Assembly (NCBI GenBank): GCA_002315795.1
Contig: DCIF01000072.1
Coordinates: 15,383 to 25,118 of the forward strand
DNA: 9,736 bases
Direction: 5' to 3'
Source of the DNA: Bacteroidales bacterium UBA1733
Lineage (GTDB): Bacteria > Bacteroidota > Bacteroidia > Bacteroidales > UBA3663
Shown here: in pieces, positions 1-6,478 of the stretch
Layout: the number at the start of each line of letters is the position of its first letter
Numbering within the stretch: position 1 is the stretch's first letter
The notes under the pieces: generated by a model
The model's input: the letters and a program-made list of their open reading frames with translations, nothing else
Database searches by the model: none
Told to the model about the DNA's origin: nothing
Position numbers and translations under genes: made by a program

Positions 1-48
1 ATTCCAGCAAAATGTCAGTTACTAATAATGTGCATTATCGGTAATGTT

Positions 49-81
49 GTTAAAAAAAACATATTTTCACATTTTTTTAAC
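49..81. repeat. AT-rich inverted repeat
   Basis: GTTAAAAAAA at 49-58 is matched by its exact reverse complement TTTTTTTAAC at 72-81, leaving a 13-nt loop. Almost all pairs are A:T, so the hairpin would be weak. It lies just downstream of the leftward -7-like element at 86-93 and could fold at the 5' end of a leftward transcript whose gene lies outside the window. It could also be a chance product of the A/T-rich composition. Confidence 0.4.
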
Positions 82-85
82 GGTG

Positions 86-93
86 CAAATATA
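86..93 (-). promoter_or_regulatory. Possible leftward -7 element (TATATTTG)
   Basis: Read on the minus strand, 93-86 is TATATTTG, a full match to the Bacteroidota -7 consensus TAnnTTTG. No TTTG is found at the expected 19-21 nt upstream distance (only an AATG-like sequence), so support is half of that for the other promoters here. If real, it drives a gene left of the window. Confidence 0.3.
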
Positions 94-197
94 CATTAAT
101 AAATCAAACTTCATTAATTTGCTTTATGAATTTAACTATTTTATTTAACAGTTTTAACAATTTAGACGCACTAGTATCGAAAAAAGAGGAAAAAACA

Positions 198-269
198 ATG
201 CTGTTGTATGCTTGTTTTTGCTATCTCAAGCAATCATTTCCTAGCTTTAGTACCGAAGAAAACCACTAA
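198..269 (+). CDS. Possible 23-residue leader ORF
   Basis: An ATG at 198 opens a 23-codon frame (MLLYACFCYL at its start) ending at TAA 267-269, 15 nt before the ATG at 285. It is preceded by AGAGGA at 185-190, 7 nt from the ATG. This is a good Shine-Dalgarno-like site, unusual in this window where other genes lack one. It has no recognisable homology and could be chance in an AT-rich leader. It is listed because of the ribosome-binding-like sequence and its tight placement before the next frame. Confidence 0.15.
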   Translation: MLLYACFCYLKQSFPSFSTEENH

Positions 270-284
270 TTAAACAACACCCCT

Positions 285-491
285 ATGAAACGAGAACTTA
301 CGGATTATCAAAAGAGCTTAGAGCGGTCTGCTCTGAGCAAAAACACTGTGAAAGTGTATCTCACTGCGGTTTATACCTATTATAATATATATAAGGTGAT
401 CTCTCCGAAGAATCTGGAAGTATATCAAGACACACTTCATCGACGAGAAAGACTAACAGCCTTATGGGATTTGAGGCCGTACGCAGACTAA
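285..491 (+). CDS. Tyrosine-recombinase core-binding-like fragment
   Basis: This 68-residue frame resembles the SAM-like, N-terminal core-binding domain of tyrosine recombinases. Residues about 8-51 show the usual pattern of a first helix, then LSKNTVKVYL, an aromatic-rich helix (YTYYNIY), then ISPKNLEVYQD. Intact integrases run roughly 280-400 residues and end in a catalytic domain with R...H-x-x-R...Y; none of that is present here. After residue about 51 the frame stops looking like the family (RRERLTALWDLRPYAD). The frame read from about 440 to the TAA at 500-502 gives RKTNSLMGFEAVRRLNNL, which fits the next helix of the domain (family pattern PxTVNxRLxAINxYL). A one-base slip in an old integrase gene is therefore likely. 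No promoter was recognised upstream; an AT-rich hairpin with a T-run follows. It could instead be a genuine small protein. The family match is by eye only. Confidence 0.45.
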   Translation: MKRELTDYQKSLERSALSKNTVKVYLTAVYTYYNIYKVISPKNLEVYQDTLHRRERLTALWDLRPYAD

Positions 492-493
492 AC

Positions 494-535
494 AATCTAT
501 AATATACCATCTACAAATGGCAGAATAGATTTTTT
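494..535 (+). terminator. Possible AT-rich intrinsic terminator
   Basis: An outer stem AATCTAT (494-500) / ATAGATT (525-531) encloses an inner stem CCAT (507-510) / ATGG (517-520). A run of six T (530-535) overlaps the end of the outer stem. The layout is that of a Rho-independent terminator for the 285-491 frame and lies just upstream of the rpmE2 promoter. The internal bulges and low GC make it weak. Confidence 0.35.
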
Positions 536-577
536 CGCACAAAAAAGCAGTTTATTTTTAATTTATTTATCAAAAGT

Positions 578-609
578 ATTGGTATTAAAAGATATTTTTA
601 CTATCTTTG
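578..609 (+). promoter_or_regulatory. rpmE2 promoter, Bacteroidota type
   Basis: The -7 element TATCTTTG is at 602-609 (full match to TAnnTTTG). The -33 element is ATTG at 578-581 (one mismatch to TTTG), with a 20-nt spacer. Transcription would begin near 616, giving a leader of about 50 nt before the rpmE2 ATG at 665. The start site is inferred from spacing, not observed. Confidence 0.7.
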
Positions 610-626
610 CGCCCGAAATATAAACA

Positions 627-647
627 GACCGAGCATTTTCCCCGGTC
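627..647 (+). promoter_or_regulatory. Small hairpin in rpmE2 leader
   Basis: GACCG (627-631) pairs with CGGTC (643-647) around an 11-nt loop, inside the short rpmE2 leader and 17 nt before the start codon. An A-rich stretch follows up to the ATG, as is common before Bacteroidota genes. Autoregulatory leaders are known for L31 genes in some other phyla. Whether this stem does that here is speculation; five base pairs alone are modest evidence. Confidence 0.3.
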
Positions 648-664
648 ATAAAATAAAAAACAAA

Positions 665-913
665 ATGAAGAAGAATCTCCATCCAGAGAGCTATCGTCCT
701 GTAGCATTCAAGGACATGTCAAACGACGTGACTTTCATCTCACGCTCTACCATCAACACCAAGGAGACCATTGAGATCGACGGCGTTGAGTACCCACTCG
801 TAAAGCTTGAAATTACTTCAGCTAGCCACCCATTCTACACTGGCAAGCACAAGCTCGTTGATACCGCAGGTCGTGTTGATAAGTTCCTCAACCGCTACGG
901 CAAGCGCAAGTAA
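665..913 (+). CDS. rpmE2: 50S ribosomal protein L31, type B
   Basis: This is an 82-residue protein of the large ribosomal subunit; L31 sits at the central protuberance and bridges to the small subunit. The family signature is clear: [18 protein letters not shown] at the N-terminus and [20 protein letters not shown] at residues 55-74, followed by the basic tail NRYGKRK. The protein has no cysteine at all, so it lacks the CxxC zinc site of A-type L31 and belongs to the zinc-independent B type (usual length about 80-90). The ATG at 665 is preceded by an A-rich leader without Shine-Dalgarno sequence. The gene is a stand-alone unit, with a promoter at 578-609, a small leader hairpin and a strong terminator at 952-992. 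In organisms carrying both L31 types the B form is often induced by zinc shortage. Here no Zur-like operator is evident, and it may well be the only L31. Confidence 0.97.
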   Translation: MKKNLHPESYRPVAFKDMSNDVTFISRSTINTKETIEIDGVEYPLVKLEITSASHPFYTGKHKLVDTAGRVDKFLNRYGKRK

Positions 914-951
914 TTCCTGTAGTTCTCAGGATTTATACAAGACAGAACAAA

Positions 952-992
952 TACCTCCATCAGGAAGAAATTCCTTGTGGAGGTAATTTTTT
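952..992 (+). terminator. Rho-independent terminator after rpmE2
   Basis: The left arm 952-966 and right arm 971-985 pair over 8 bp (TACCTCCA/TGGAGGTA) and 5 bp (AGGAA/TTCCT), with a 2-nt internal mismatch. They are capped by a GAAA tetraloop (967-970), and six T follow at 987-992. It lies 38 nt after the rpmE2 stop and isolates that gene from the propeller sensor gene downstream. Confidence 0.88.
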
Positions 993-1023
993 GTGTCGTT
1001 ATTGATAGATTTCCAGCAAAAAA

Positions 1024-1055
1024 TTTGCTTTGTTTTCATCTTTTCTCTATCTTTG
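1024..1055 (+). promoter_or_regulatory. Promoter of the propeller sensor gene
   Basis: TTTG at 1024-1027, a 20-nt spacer and TATCTTTG at 1048-1055 form an exact match to the Bacteroidota promoter consensus. Transcription would start near 1062, giving a leader of about 60 nt to the ATG at 1122. This placement argues against any translation start upstream of about 1062. Confidence 0.82.
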
Positions 1056-1121
1056 CCACACGTGAAGAGCGGCTTACCACCCTCCTCGCCTATTACTCCA
1101 TTACCACAAGCACGACACCTG

Positions 1122-3563
1122 ATGAAAAACCTCACAAGAATCTGCAAGTTCCTGGCATTCGCCTTCGTAGGTCTGACTACCTTCCAGTCGCAAGCACAGA
1201 AGCCACGTCTCTATAGCATCGAGCATGGTCTGGCCAGCACACAGCTCACCGATCTGGATATTGACAATGACAACTTCCTCTGGGTATGCACCAGAGGCGG
1301 ATTGTCTCGCTTTGACGGACAGAACTTCACGACGTTTACCGGAGAGAGCAGTAACCCCTGTACACTCAATACAAACCATATCTCCTGCACGCACGTCGAC
1401 AAAGAAGGCAGGATCTGGATTGGTGCCAATGACGGTCTCTATCTTTTCGAACAGGAAACCAACCGATTCCAGTATTTCAGGATCGATGATGATCCGAGTC
1501 ACACCGTCAGCATCTCTTCCATTGTAGATATTGATCAATATCCAGGCAAGCTGCTTCTGGGCACCAATGGCTATGGCGTTTTTGTATTCGACAAGAACGA
1601 ACTTGCCACCGATAAGATTCTGACTAAATCCTATACTTCGGTATTTCCGGACTCTTATATCAACCTCATCATCAACGACGATCTGGGCACTCATTGGATT
1701 TTCACACAGAAATGGATGAAGATCCTGAATCCTAAGGACATGCGCCTCATAGAACCGATCACCACCATGAGCGCTGCAGAACAGGAGAAATGCGAGATCA
1801 GCACAGCATCCTTGGGCCCTACCTCGCGCATTATCTATCTGGGAACGGTCAATCACGGCCTGCTGCTCTGCCACACGCGCTCTTATGAAGTCGATCAGCT
1901 CGATGTGCCAGAGCTCAAGAACCGACAGATCACAGCCATTGCTGCTGGTCAGGATTCGTGTATGCTGATCGGCACCGAAGGTCTCGGATTCTGGCAACTC
2001 AATGTCAAAGCCAAAACGGCCGAACGTCTGCATTATCCGCAGTGTCCGGTAGATATTGACCATGTGAAGATCAAAAATATCACACATGACAAACAGCGCA
2101 ACATCTGGCTAAGCCTCTATCAGAAAGGCGTCATGGTGATTCCTAACAGCGGAAAACTCTTCAGCTGCCGTCCGATCCTGGCTACCAAAGGCAGCGAACA
2201 CAACCTGAGCAATGTCAGCTGTTTTGCCGAGGGATTAGACCAGACACGCTATTACGGACTGGATGGTGCGGGTATCCTGGCACAGAAACCCGATGGCACA
2301 CGCACACACTATTCTACCGAGACCTCTACCCTGGGGTCTAACGCCATCATGTCGCTTGAGACAGCACCAAACGGAGATATCTACGTCGGCACCTATGGCA
2401 ATGGCATCTATAAGATCGACGCCAAGGGACAACTGAAACGTGACCCTAACCTGTCATTGCTCGAAATTCGCAGCATCATGGACATGGCCGTCTCTCCAGA
2501 TCAGCAGACCCTCTTTATCGGCTGTAACGGAGAAGGCATCTTCAGCTACAATCTGACCACAGGAGAGCTCAAGCAGCTAATCAACGACGAAGGAACCCAT
2601 TGGATCATCTCGCTTTATGCCGACGACAAGCAGCAGCTCTGGTTCGGCACAGAAGGCCAGTTGATGCGCTACTCTCTGACCGATGGCAGCACCCACCGAT
2701 TCAAGGAAATAAAGCACGTACGCGTCTTCAACATCTGCAAGGATGCCAGCAACGTGATGTGGTTTATCTCAGACAAGGGCCTGCTGCGCTACTATGACCA
2801 GGATCAGACCCTGCACCTGATACAGACCGGACAACAGGCAGGTGAGACCTATAGTGCCATGCAGATGAGCGACGATGGAAATTTCTGGCTATCGTCAAAC
2901 CGTGGCATCACCTGCTATGATCCGAAGCACAACAAAGCCCTCAGATACAACAGTCCCGATATCGCTGAGGTAGGTTCATTCAGCATACGAGCCTCTATCC
3001 GCTGGTCAGACCAGCAGTTCGGTTTCGGTGGAGACAATGGTATGCTCACCTTCAATGCGAATGAAGTAGAGAATTTCGACTATCAGCTGACACCAATCTA
3101 TTTCACCCGTCTCTGGGTGAACAATCAGCTGACCGACTATGATCCGAATCTTCCAAAAAATGAGAATGTCCTTGACGCCGCGCTCTGGACCGCTTCTACC
3201 CTACGCCTGCCATTGAGTTCCAATTCGTTCTCATTAGGCTTCACCATCCAGGAGTACAGCACGCCTATCGACATCAACTATGCTTACCGCCTCAATGGCT
3301 ATGAGAAAGAATGGCATGAAGTACAGGGCCTGAACCAGACCCTGAGCTACTCTTCTCTGCCAGCAGGTACTTATACCCTGGTGGTAAGTGCACACCAGGG
3401 TAACGACCTGAACAGCCAGCCACAGACCAAGGAACTGACCATCATCATCGAGGCTCCATGGTATCAGAACCTCTGGATCATGATCCCGCTCATAACATTG
3501 TTCGGCCTCAGCTTTATCTGGATGTTCTGGAGTATCTACCTGCTACGCAGAAAGAAAAAGTAA
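1122..3563 (+). CDS. Reg_prop/Y_Y_Y beta-propeller sensor without transmitter
   Basis: This 813-residue protein has the layout of the sensor half of a Bacteroidota hybrid two-component system. A signal peptide covers residues 1-25 (cleavage after QSQA). It is followed by many Reg_prop-type blades with the W-x-G/S-x-x-x-G-L pattern: FLWVCTRGGLSRFDG, RIWIGANDGLYLFE, NIWLSLYQKGVMVI, DIYVGTYGNGIYKI, LWFGTEGQLMRYS, FWLSSNRGITCYD. A Y_Y_Y domain lies at about 718-779 (YAYRLNGYEKEW...LPAGTYTLVV), and one membrane helix at about 784-808. The protein then ends in LLRRKKK. Classical members continue into a histidine kinase, receiver and AraC-type domain; these are absent. Known relatives bind breakdown products of polysaccharides in the periplasm, so ligand sensing is likely but the output is unknown. 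The ATG at 1122 is chosen because it begins the signal peptide and lies downstream of the promoter at 1024-1055; the same frame is open further upstream, to an ATG at 993. Its stop directly abuts that of the convergent peptidase gene. Confidence 0.88.
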   Translation: MKNLTRICKFLAFAFVGLTTFQSQAQKPRLYSIEHGLASTQLTDLDIDNDNFLWVCTRGGLSRFDGQNFTTFTGESSNPCTLNTNHISCTHVDKEGRIWIGANDGLYLFEQETNRFQYFRIDDDPSHTVSISSIVDIDQYPGKLLLGTNGYGVFVFDKNELATDKILTKSYTSVFPDSYINLIINDDLGTHWIFTQKWMKILNPKDMRLIEPITTMSAAEQEKCEISTASLGPTSRIIYLGTVNHGLLLCHTRSYEVDQLDVPELKNRQITAIAAGQDSCMLIGTEGLGFWQLNVKAKTAERLHYPQCPVDIDHVKIKNITHDKQRNIWLSLYQKGVMVIPNSGKLFSCRPILATKGSEHNLSNVSCFAEGLDQTRYYGLDGAGILAQKPDGTRTHYSTETSTLGSNAIMSLETAPNGDIYVGTYGNGIYKIDAKGQLKRDPNLSLLEIRSIMDMAVSPDQQTLFIGCNGEGIFSYNLTTGELKQLINDEGTHWIISLYADDKQQLWFGTEGQLMRYSLTDGSTHRFKEIKHVRVFNICKDASNVMWFISDKGLLRYYDQDQTLHLIQTGQQAGETYSAMQMSDDGNFWLSSNRGITCYDPKHNKALRYNSPDIAEVGSFSIRASIRWSDQQFGFGGDNGMLTFNANEVENFDYQLTPIYFTRLWVNNQLTDYDPNLPKNENVLDAALWTASTLRLPLSSNSFSLGFTIQEYSTPIDINYAYRLNGYEKEWHEVQGLNQTLSYSSLPAGTYTLVVSAHQGNDLNSQPQTKELTIIIEAPWYQNLWIMIPLITLFGLSFIWMFWSIYLLRRKKK

Positions 3564-6035
3564 TTACATCCGGCTCAGATCCGAACGCTTCGGAATATCT
3601 ACTGACGTCTCACTTTCACCCTTCAAATACTTGCAGAAGTGATCTACCAGACGCCAGTAGAAATACTCGTTCATATCGCCGAAGCCGTGGCGCTGTGTAG
3701 GCAGGAAGAGCATATCGAAACGCTTGCCAGCCTTGATCAGATTGTTGATGACACGCACGGTGTTAGCCGGATGCACGTTGTTGTCAATATCGCCATGCAC
3801 GATAAGCAGACGACCCTTGAGCTTCGACGCCAGTTCCTGGTTGTTGGCAATGCTGTAAACGAAGGTCGTATCGCCTTCAGCCGAGATCTCCTCACGCACG
3901 CCGTGGTGCTTCTCGCTCCACCAGCGGTTGTAGATGTTGTTATCGTGGTTACCGGCACATGAGACACCTACCTTGAAGAAGTCCGGATACTGACACATAG
4001 CCGCAAAGGTCATAAAGCCGCCACCCGAATGGCCATGCATGCCCACACGGTCAATGTCGATGAAGCTGTGACGATTAGCCAGCTGCTCTATGGCATACTT
4101 ATGGTCGTAGAGCGGATAGTCGCGCATATTGCCATAGCCGAAGTTATGATACCACTTGCTGCGCCATGGATGACCGCCACGCTGACCCACGCAGATCACG
4201 ATGAAACCGGCCTGTGCCAGACGATCCAGACGCAGGTTCATATTCTTCCAGGGATAATAGGTAGCCTCAACCTGTGGACCCGGATAGACATAGTCGATGA
4301 TCGGATACACCTTGGTGCTGTCGAAGTCGAAAGGCTTGTACATGCATCCCCAGAGGTCGGTCACGCCATCGCCAGCCTTCACCTTAAAGATCTCTGGGAA
4401 CTTATAACCAGCCTCAAACAGACGGCTCAGATCGGCCTTCTCAAGCGTCATGATGCGGTTACCCTGTGCATCGCGCAACTCTGACACCGGTGCATAGTCA
4501 GAGCGGCTGTAGTTATCTACGAAATAGCCGGCATTCCAGGTCATCGTCGGCTCATGGAAGTAGTTCTTCTCATCGAGCTGCTTCAGTCCCGTGCCATCGA
4601 GGTTACAGCGGTAGAGGTGCATGTAGTAAGGGTTCTCACCCTCGTTCTTACCGCTGGCAGTGAAATACACCACGCGGTTCTTGCTGTCGAGGCGCACAAT
4701 CTCCTCCACATGCCAAGGGCCACGTGTGATGCGGTTCTTGAGCTTGCCGTCCTCGCCGTAGAGGTAGAGATGGCCCCATCCGTCGCGTTCGCTCCAGTGG
4801 ATGATCTCCTTGCCCTCGTTAGGGCTCTGCACGTTAAGATAGTCGATGTAGGTATTCAGACGCTCTTCGATCACCGGCACGAGGGTATCCTGGCCCAAAG
4901 TATAGGAGCAGATATCCACGCGCTTCAGATCGCGACTGACGCGTGACACGTAGAAACGCTTGCTGTCGCCTGTCCATACCGAAGTGCGATACCCCTTGGT
5001 CATATCGCCAGGGTTCAGCACAGCCGTCTGGATGTCGAGAGTCTGGTCTTTGAACGCCGAAGTGTTGACTTCCTTACGGTCGCCGGTCTCAGTGTCGAAG
5101 ATATAGAGATGCTCCACCGCATTCTCCTTCTCACCAGGCATCTGATACTTGTAGGTCTCCAGGGTCGGACGAGGCTTAGCCATCGAATTGATGACCCACA
5201 GATCCTTCAGCATACGCGAGTCAGACAGCAGCACGGCAAAGTGCTTCGAGTCTGGTGCGAAGACCAGGCCATAGACACCGCGGCGCTTGCCGTTGCAGAT
5301 CGTATCCGTATTCAGCACGTTGCGTGGCATGCCATAGCCGAAATACTCTACGCCATCCTTGGTGATCTGTATCTCGGTGACCGTACTGTCCTTATCGTCC
5401 TTGCGGAGCTTCTGATAGTCTTCGAACGACATCTTCCAGAGGTTGAGATCCTTGGCATAGATCACGGTCTTACCATCGGGCGACACCGTACCCCAATCCA
5501 GACGCTTCAGCGGCTTCTCGTCCTCGCTCAGTCGGGTCAAGGTACGAGTCTGCACGTTATAGCTGAAGTAAGCGATCTCCTTCTCCTTGCCCTTCTTCTG
5601 ATCTTTCTTGTCAGCCTTGGCATCGGCCTTCTTATCCTGCGAAGATGTCACCTCGAAGGTGAAAGTCTTCTCATCTACCGGTTGCAGATTACGGATTGGT
5701 AGATGCTGAGCATCGTACGGATCGTGCATCTCTTCCGAGAGACGAGCAGCAAGATCCACATTATCAAAAATCTCCTTCTTCTGGCGGGTTGCAGGATCCA
5801 CGAGGTACCAGTGTTCACCCTCGCTGGTCTTATAGTTATACCAGAACGTATTTCCCGAAGGCATCCAGTGTGGTGTGACCTGGGTGGAATAGACCATTGA
5901 CTGCAACTTATCGAGCGTAAATTTCTCACACTGCAGATACTCAGGCAGACGCTCTTCTGCCATCACCGACCGACTCATGAAAGGCAGCGACGCCAACGTT
6001 AGGAGGCTGAATACAGCCAAAGATCTTAATTTCAT
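3564..6035 (-). CDS. Secreted S9 family (prolyl oligopeptidase/DPP IV-like) serine peptidase
   Basis: This 823-residue exported peptidase has a signal peptide at residues 1-26 (cleavage after SVMA). A DPP IV-type beta-propeller occupies about 40-520 and an alpha/beta-hydrolase domain about 560-805. The catalytic triad is visible: Ser670 in GHSGGG, Asp751 in HGDIDNNVH and His783 in QRHGFGD. S9 enzymes cleave short peptides, often after proline, in the periplasm or at the surface; this supplies amino acids to peptide-using Bacteroidota. The nucleophile motif is GHSGGG rather than the GWSYGG of true DPP IV. I do not find the paired-glutamate segment (DWVYEEE type) that anchors the substrate N-terminus in DPP IV, so dipeptidyl specificity is unproven. 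A lysine-rich insertion lies at about 134-152 (KKADAKADKKDQKKGK). Length is above the about 720-750 of DPP IV. The ATG at 6035 begins the signal peptide; there is no Shine-Dalgarno sequence. The promoter is at 6082-6113. The gene ends with no gap against the sensor gene. Confidence 0.93.
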   Translation of the reverse strand: MKLRSLAVFSLLTLASLPFMSRSVMAEERLPEYLQCEKFTLDKLQSMVYSTQVTPHWMPSGNTFWYNYKTSEGEHWYLVDPATRQKKEIFDNVDLAARLSEEMHDPYDAQHLPIRNLQPVDEKTFTFEVTSSQDKKADAKADKKDQKKGKEKEIAYFSYNVQTRTLTRLSEDEKPLKRLDWGTVSPDGKTVIYAKDLNLWKMSFEDYQKLRKDDKDSTVTEIQITKDGVEYFGYGMPRNVLNTDTICNGKRRGVYGLVFAPDSKHFAVLLSDSRMLKDLWVINSMAKPRPTLETYKYQMPGEKENAVEHLYIFDTETGDRKEVNTSAFKDQTLDIQTAVLNPGDMTKGYRTSVWTGDSKRFYVSRVSRDLKRVDICSYTLGQDTLVPVIEERLNTYIDYLNVQSPNEGKEIIHWSERDGWGHLYLYGEDGKLKNRITRGPWHVEEIVRLDSKNRVVYFTASGKNEGENPYYMHLYRCNLDGTGLKQLDEKNYFHEPTMTWNAGYFVDNYSRSDYAPVSELRDAQGNRIMTLEKADLSRLFEAGYKFPEIFKVKAGDGVTDLWGCMYKPFDFDSTKVYPIIDYVYPGPQVEATYYPWKNMNLRLDRLAQAGFIVICVGQRGGHPWRSKWYHNFGYGNMRDYPLYDHKYAIEQLANRHSFIDIDRVGMHGHSGGGFMTFAAMCQYPDFFKVGVSCAGNHDNNIYNRWWSEKHHGVREEISAEGDTTFVYSIANNQELASKLKGRLLIVHGDIDNNVHPANTVRVINNLIKAGKRFDMLFLPTQRHGFGDMNEYFYWRLVDHFCKYLKGESETSVDIPKRSDLSRM

Positions 6036-6081
6036 CAGATGAACGATTTTATGACACTTGTTGTTATTTCAAATTAGCGGG

Positions 6082-6113
6082 CAAATTTACAGATTTTTTT
6101 CGATATTTCCAAA
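6082..6113 (-). promoter_or_regulatory. Promoter of the S9 peptidase gene
   Basis: On the minus strand, TTTG (6113-6110), a 20-nt spacer and TAAATTTG (6089-6082) match the Bacteroidota promoter consensus exactly. Transcription would start near 6075, leaving a leader of about 40 nt to the ATG at 6035. Confidence 0.8.
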
Positions 6114-6175
6114 TAATCTGCCAAAAATCAATTTTACTGGAACTCACCAGCTTTCTATTCTTCTTTCAGCGCTCT

Positions 6176-6271
6176 CTGAAACCACTTCCAGACTTTTGTT
6201 TGAGGTTTCATTGATCGCTGAAACCACTTCCAGAAATTATTTTCTCCTTTCCGTGCTCTCTGAAACCACTT
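6176..6271. repeat. Three direct repeats at exact 42-bp period
   Basis: CTGAAACCACTTCCAGA occurs at 6176-6192 and 6218-6234. A shortened third copy, CTGAAACCACTT, is at 6260-6271. Copy starts are exactly 42 bp apart. Copies 1 and 3 share the extended left flank GCTCTCTGAAACCACTT. Sequence between copies is not conserved, apart from an inverted GGTTTCA (6204-6210) that can pair with TGAAACC of copy 2. The array lies upstream of the peptidase promoter, about 60 bp beyond its -33 element. 42 bp is four helical turns, and also 14 codons. The function is unknown: an operator array or the remnant of a dispersed repeat are both possible. Confidence 0.75.
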
Positions 6272-6331
6272 TTTGACACTGCAAAATTAGCTCAAATTGG
6301 CGCTTTGTGAATTAATCGGCCGCCTCACACA

Positions 6332-6354
6332 GGAGAGTCGCTATGCGATTCTCC
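6332..6354. other. 10-bp hairpin in intergenic region
   Basis: GGAGAGTCGC (6332-6341) faces GCGATTCTCC (6345-6354) around a TAT loop. All ten positions pair in a plus-strand RNA (one G:U). In a minus-strand RNA one A:C mismatch results. The sequence following on the plus strand is T-rich (GTTTCTTT), but no plus-strand gene precedes it. It may be a processing or end signal for the leftward transcript, or part of an unrecognised small RNA. Confidence 0.4.
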
Positions 6355-6478
6355 GTTTCTTTAGACGTAGTCTTTTCTTTTCTATTCTTTTCTTTATCTA
6401 AAGTATATATTTTGTTCGCGCGCGCTGTCTCGGCCTCAACTAAGCCAAAATAGCCACAGTTAAGTACGAGTTTACGGA

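Larger units (their letters stand above)
6036..6478. other. 443-bp gene-free region with repeats and hairpin
   Basis: No convincing gene is seen. From left to right it holds the peptidase leader and promoter (6082-6113, minus) and the 42-bp-phased repeat (6176-6271). A second minus-strand -7-like element, TAATTTTG, lies at 6289-6282 without a matching -33. Then come a 10-bp hairpin (6332-6354) and a 7-bp inverted repeat CTTTAGA/TCTAAAG (6359-6365, 6397-6403) enclosing a pyrimidine tract. Next is a TATATTTTG-like sequence (6406-6414) followed by the alternating run CGCGCGCG (6417-6424). A clear terminator for the leftward porin/small-protein transcript is not seen. A 72-codon frame at 6058-6276 exists only because the repeat period is a multiple of three. 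Confidence 0.6.

Noticed and set aside
993..1121. Upstream in-frame start of the sensor gene at 993
   Set aside because: It lies directly after the rpmE2 terminator and upstream of the gene's own promoter; it would also bury the signal peptide 43 residues inside.
1101..2087. 328-codon open frame on the minus strand
   Set aside because: It lies antisense inside the propeller sensor gene; its translation has no domain pattern and no promoter, while the plus-strand gene has clear blades and a signal peptide.
3580..3594. TCCGAA/TTCGGA hairpin just after the sensor stop
   Set aside because: It is a six-pair stem with a 3-nt loop and no T-run, inside the peptidase coding sequence; too weak to call a terminator.
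5109..5702. 197-codon open frame on the plus strand
   Set aside because: It is antisense to the S9 peptidase gene; its leucine/isoleucine/histidine/arginine-rich composition is that of a complementary-frame shadow.
6176..6271. CRISPR-like array
   Set aside because: There are only three short repeats, the third is incomplete, unit and spacer lengths (about 17 and 25) are unlike known arrays, and no cas genes are present.
6058..6276. 72-codon frame across the 42-bp repeats
   Set aside because: It overlaps the peptidase promoter on the opposite strand, has no promoter or start context, and is open mainly because the repeat period is divisible by three.
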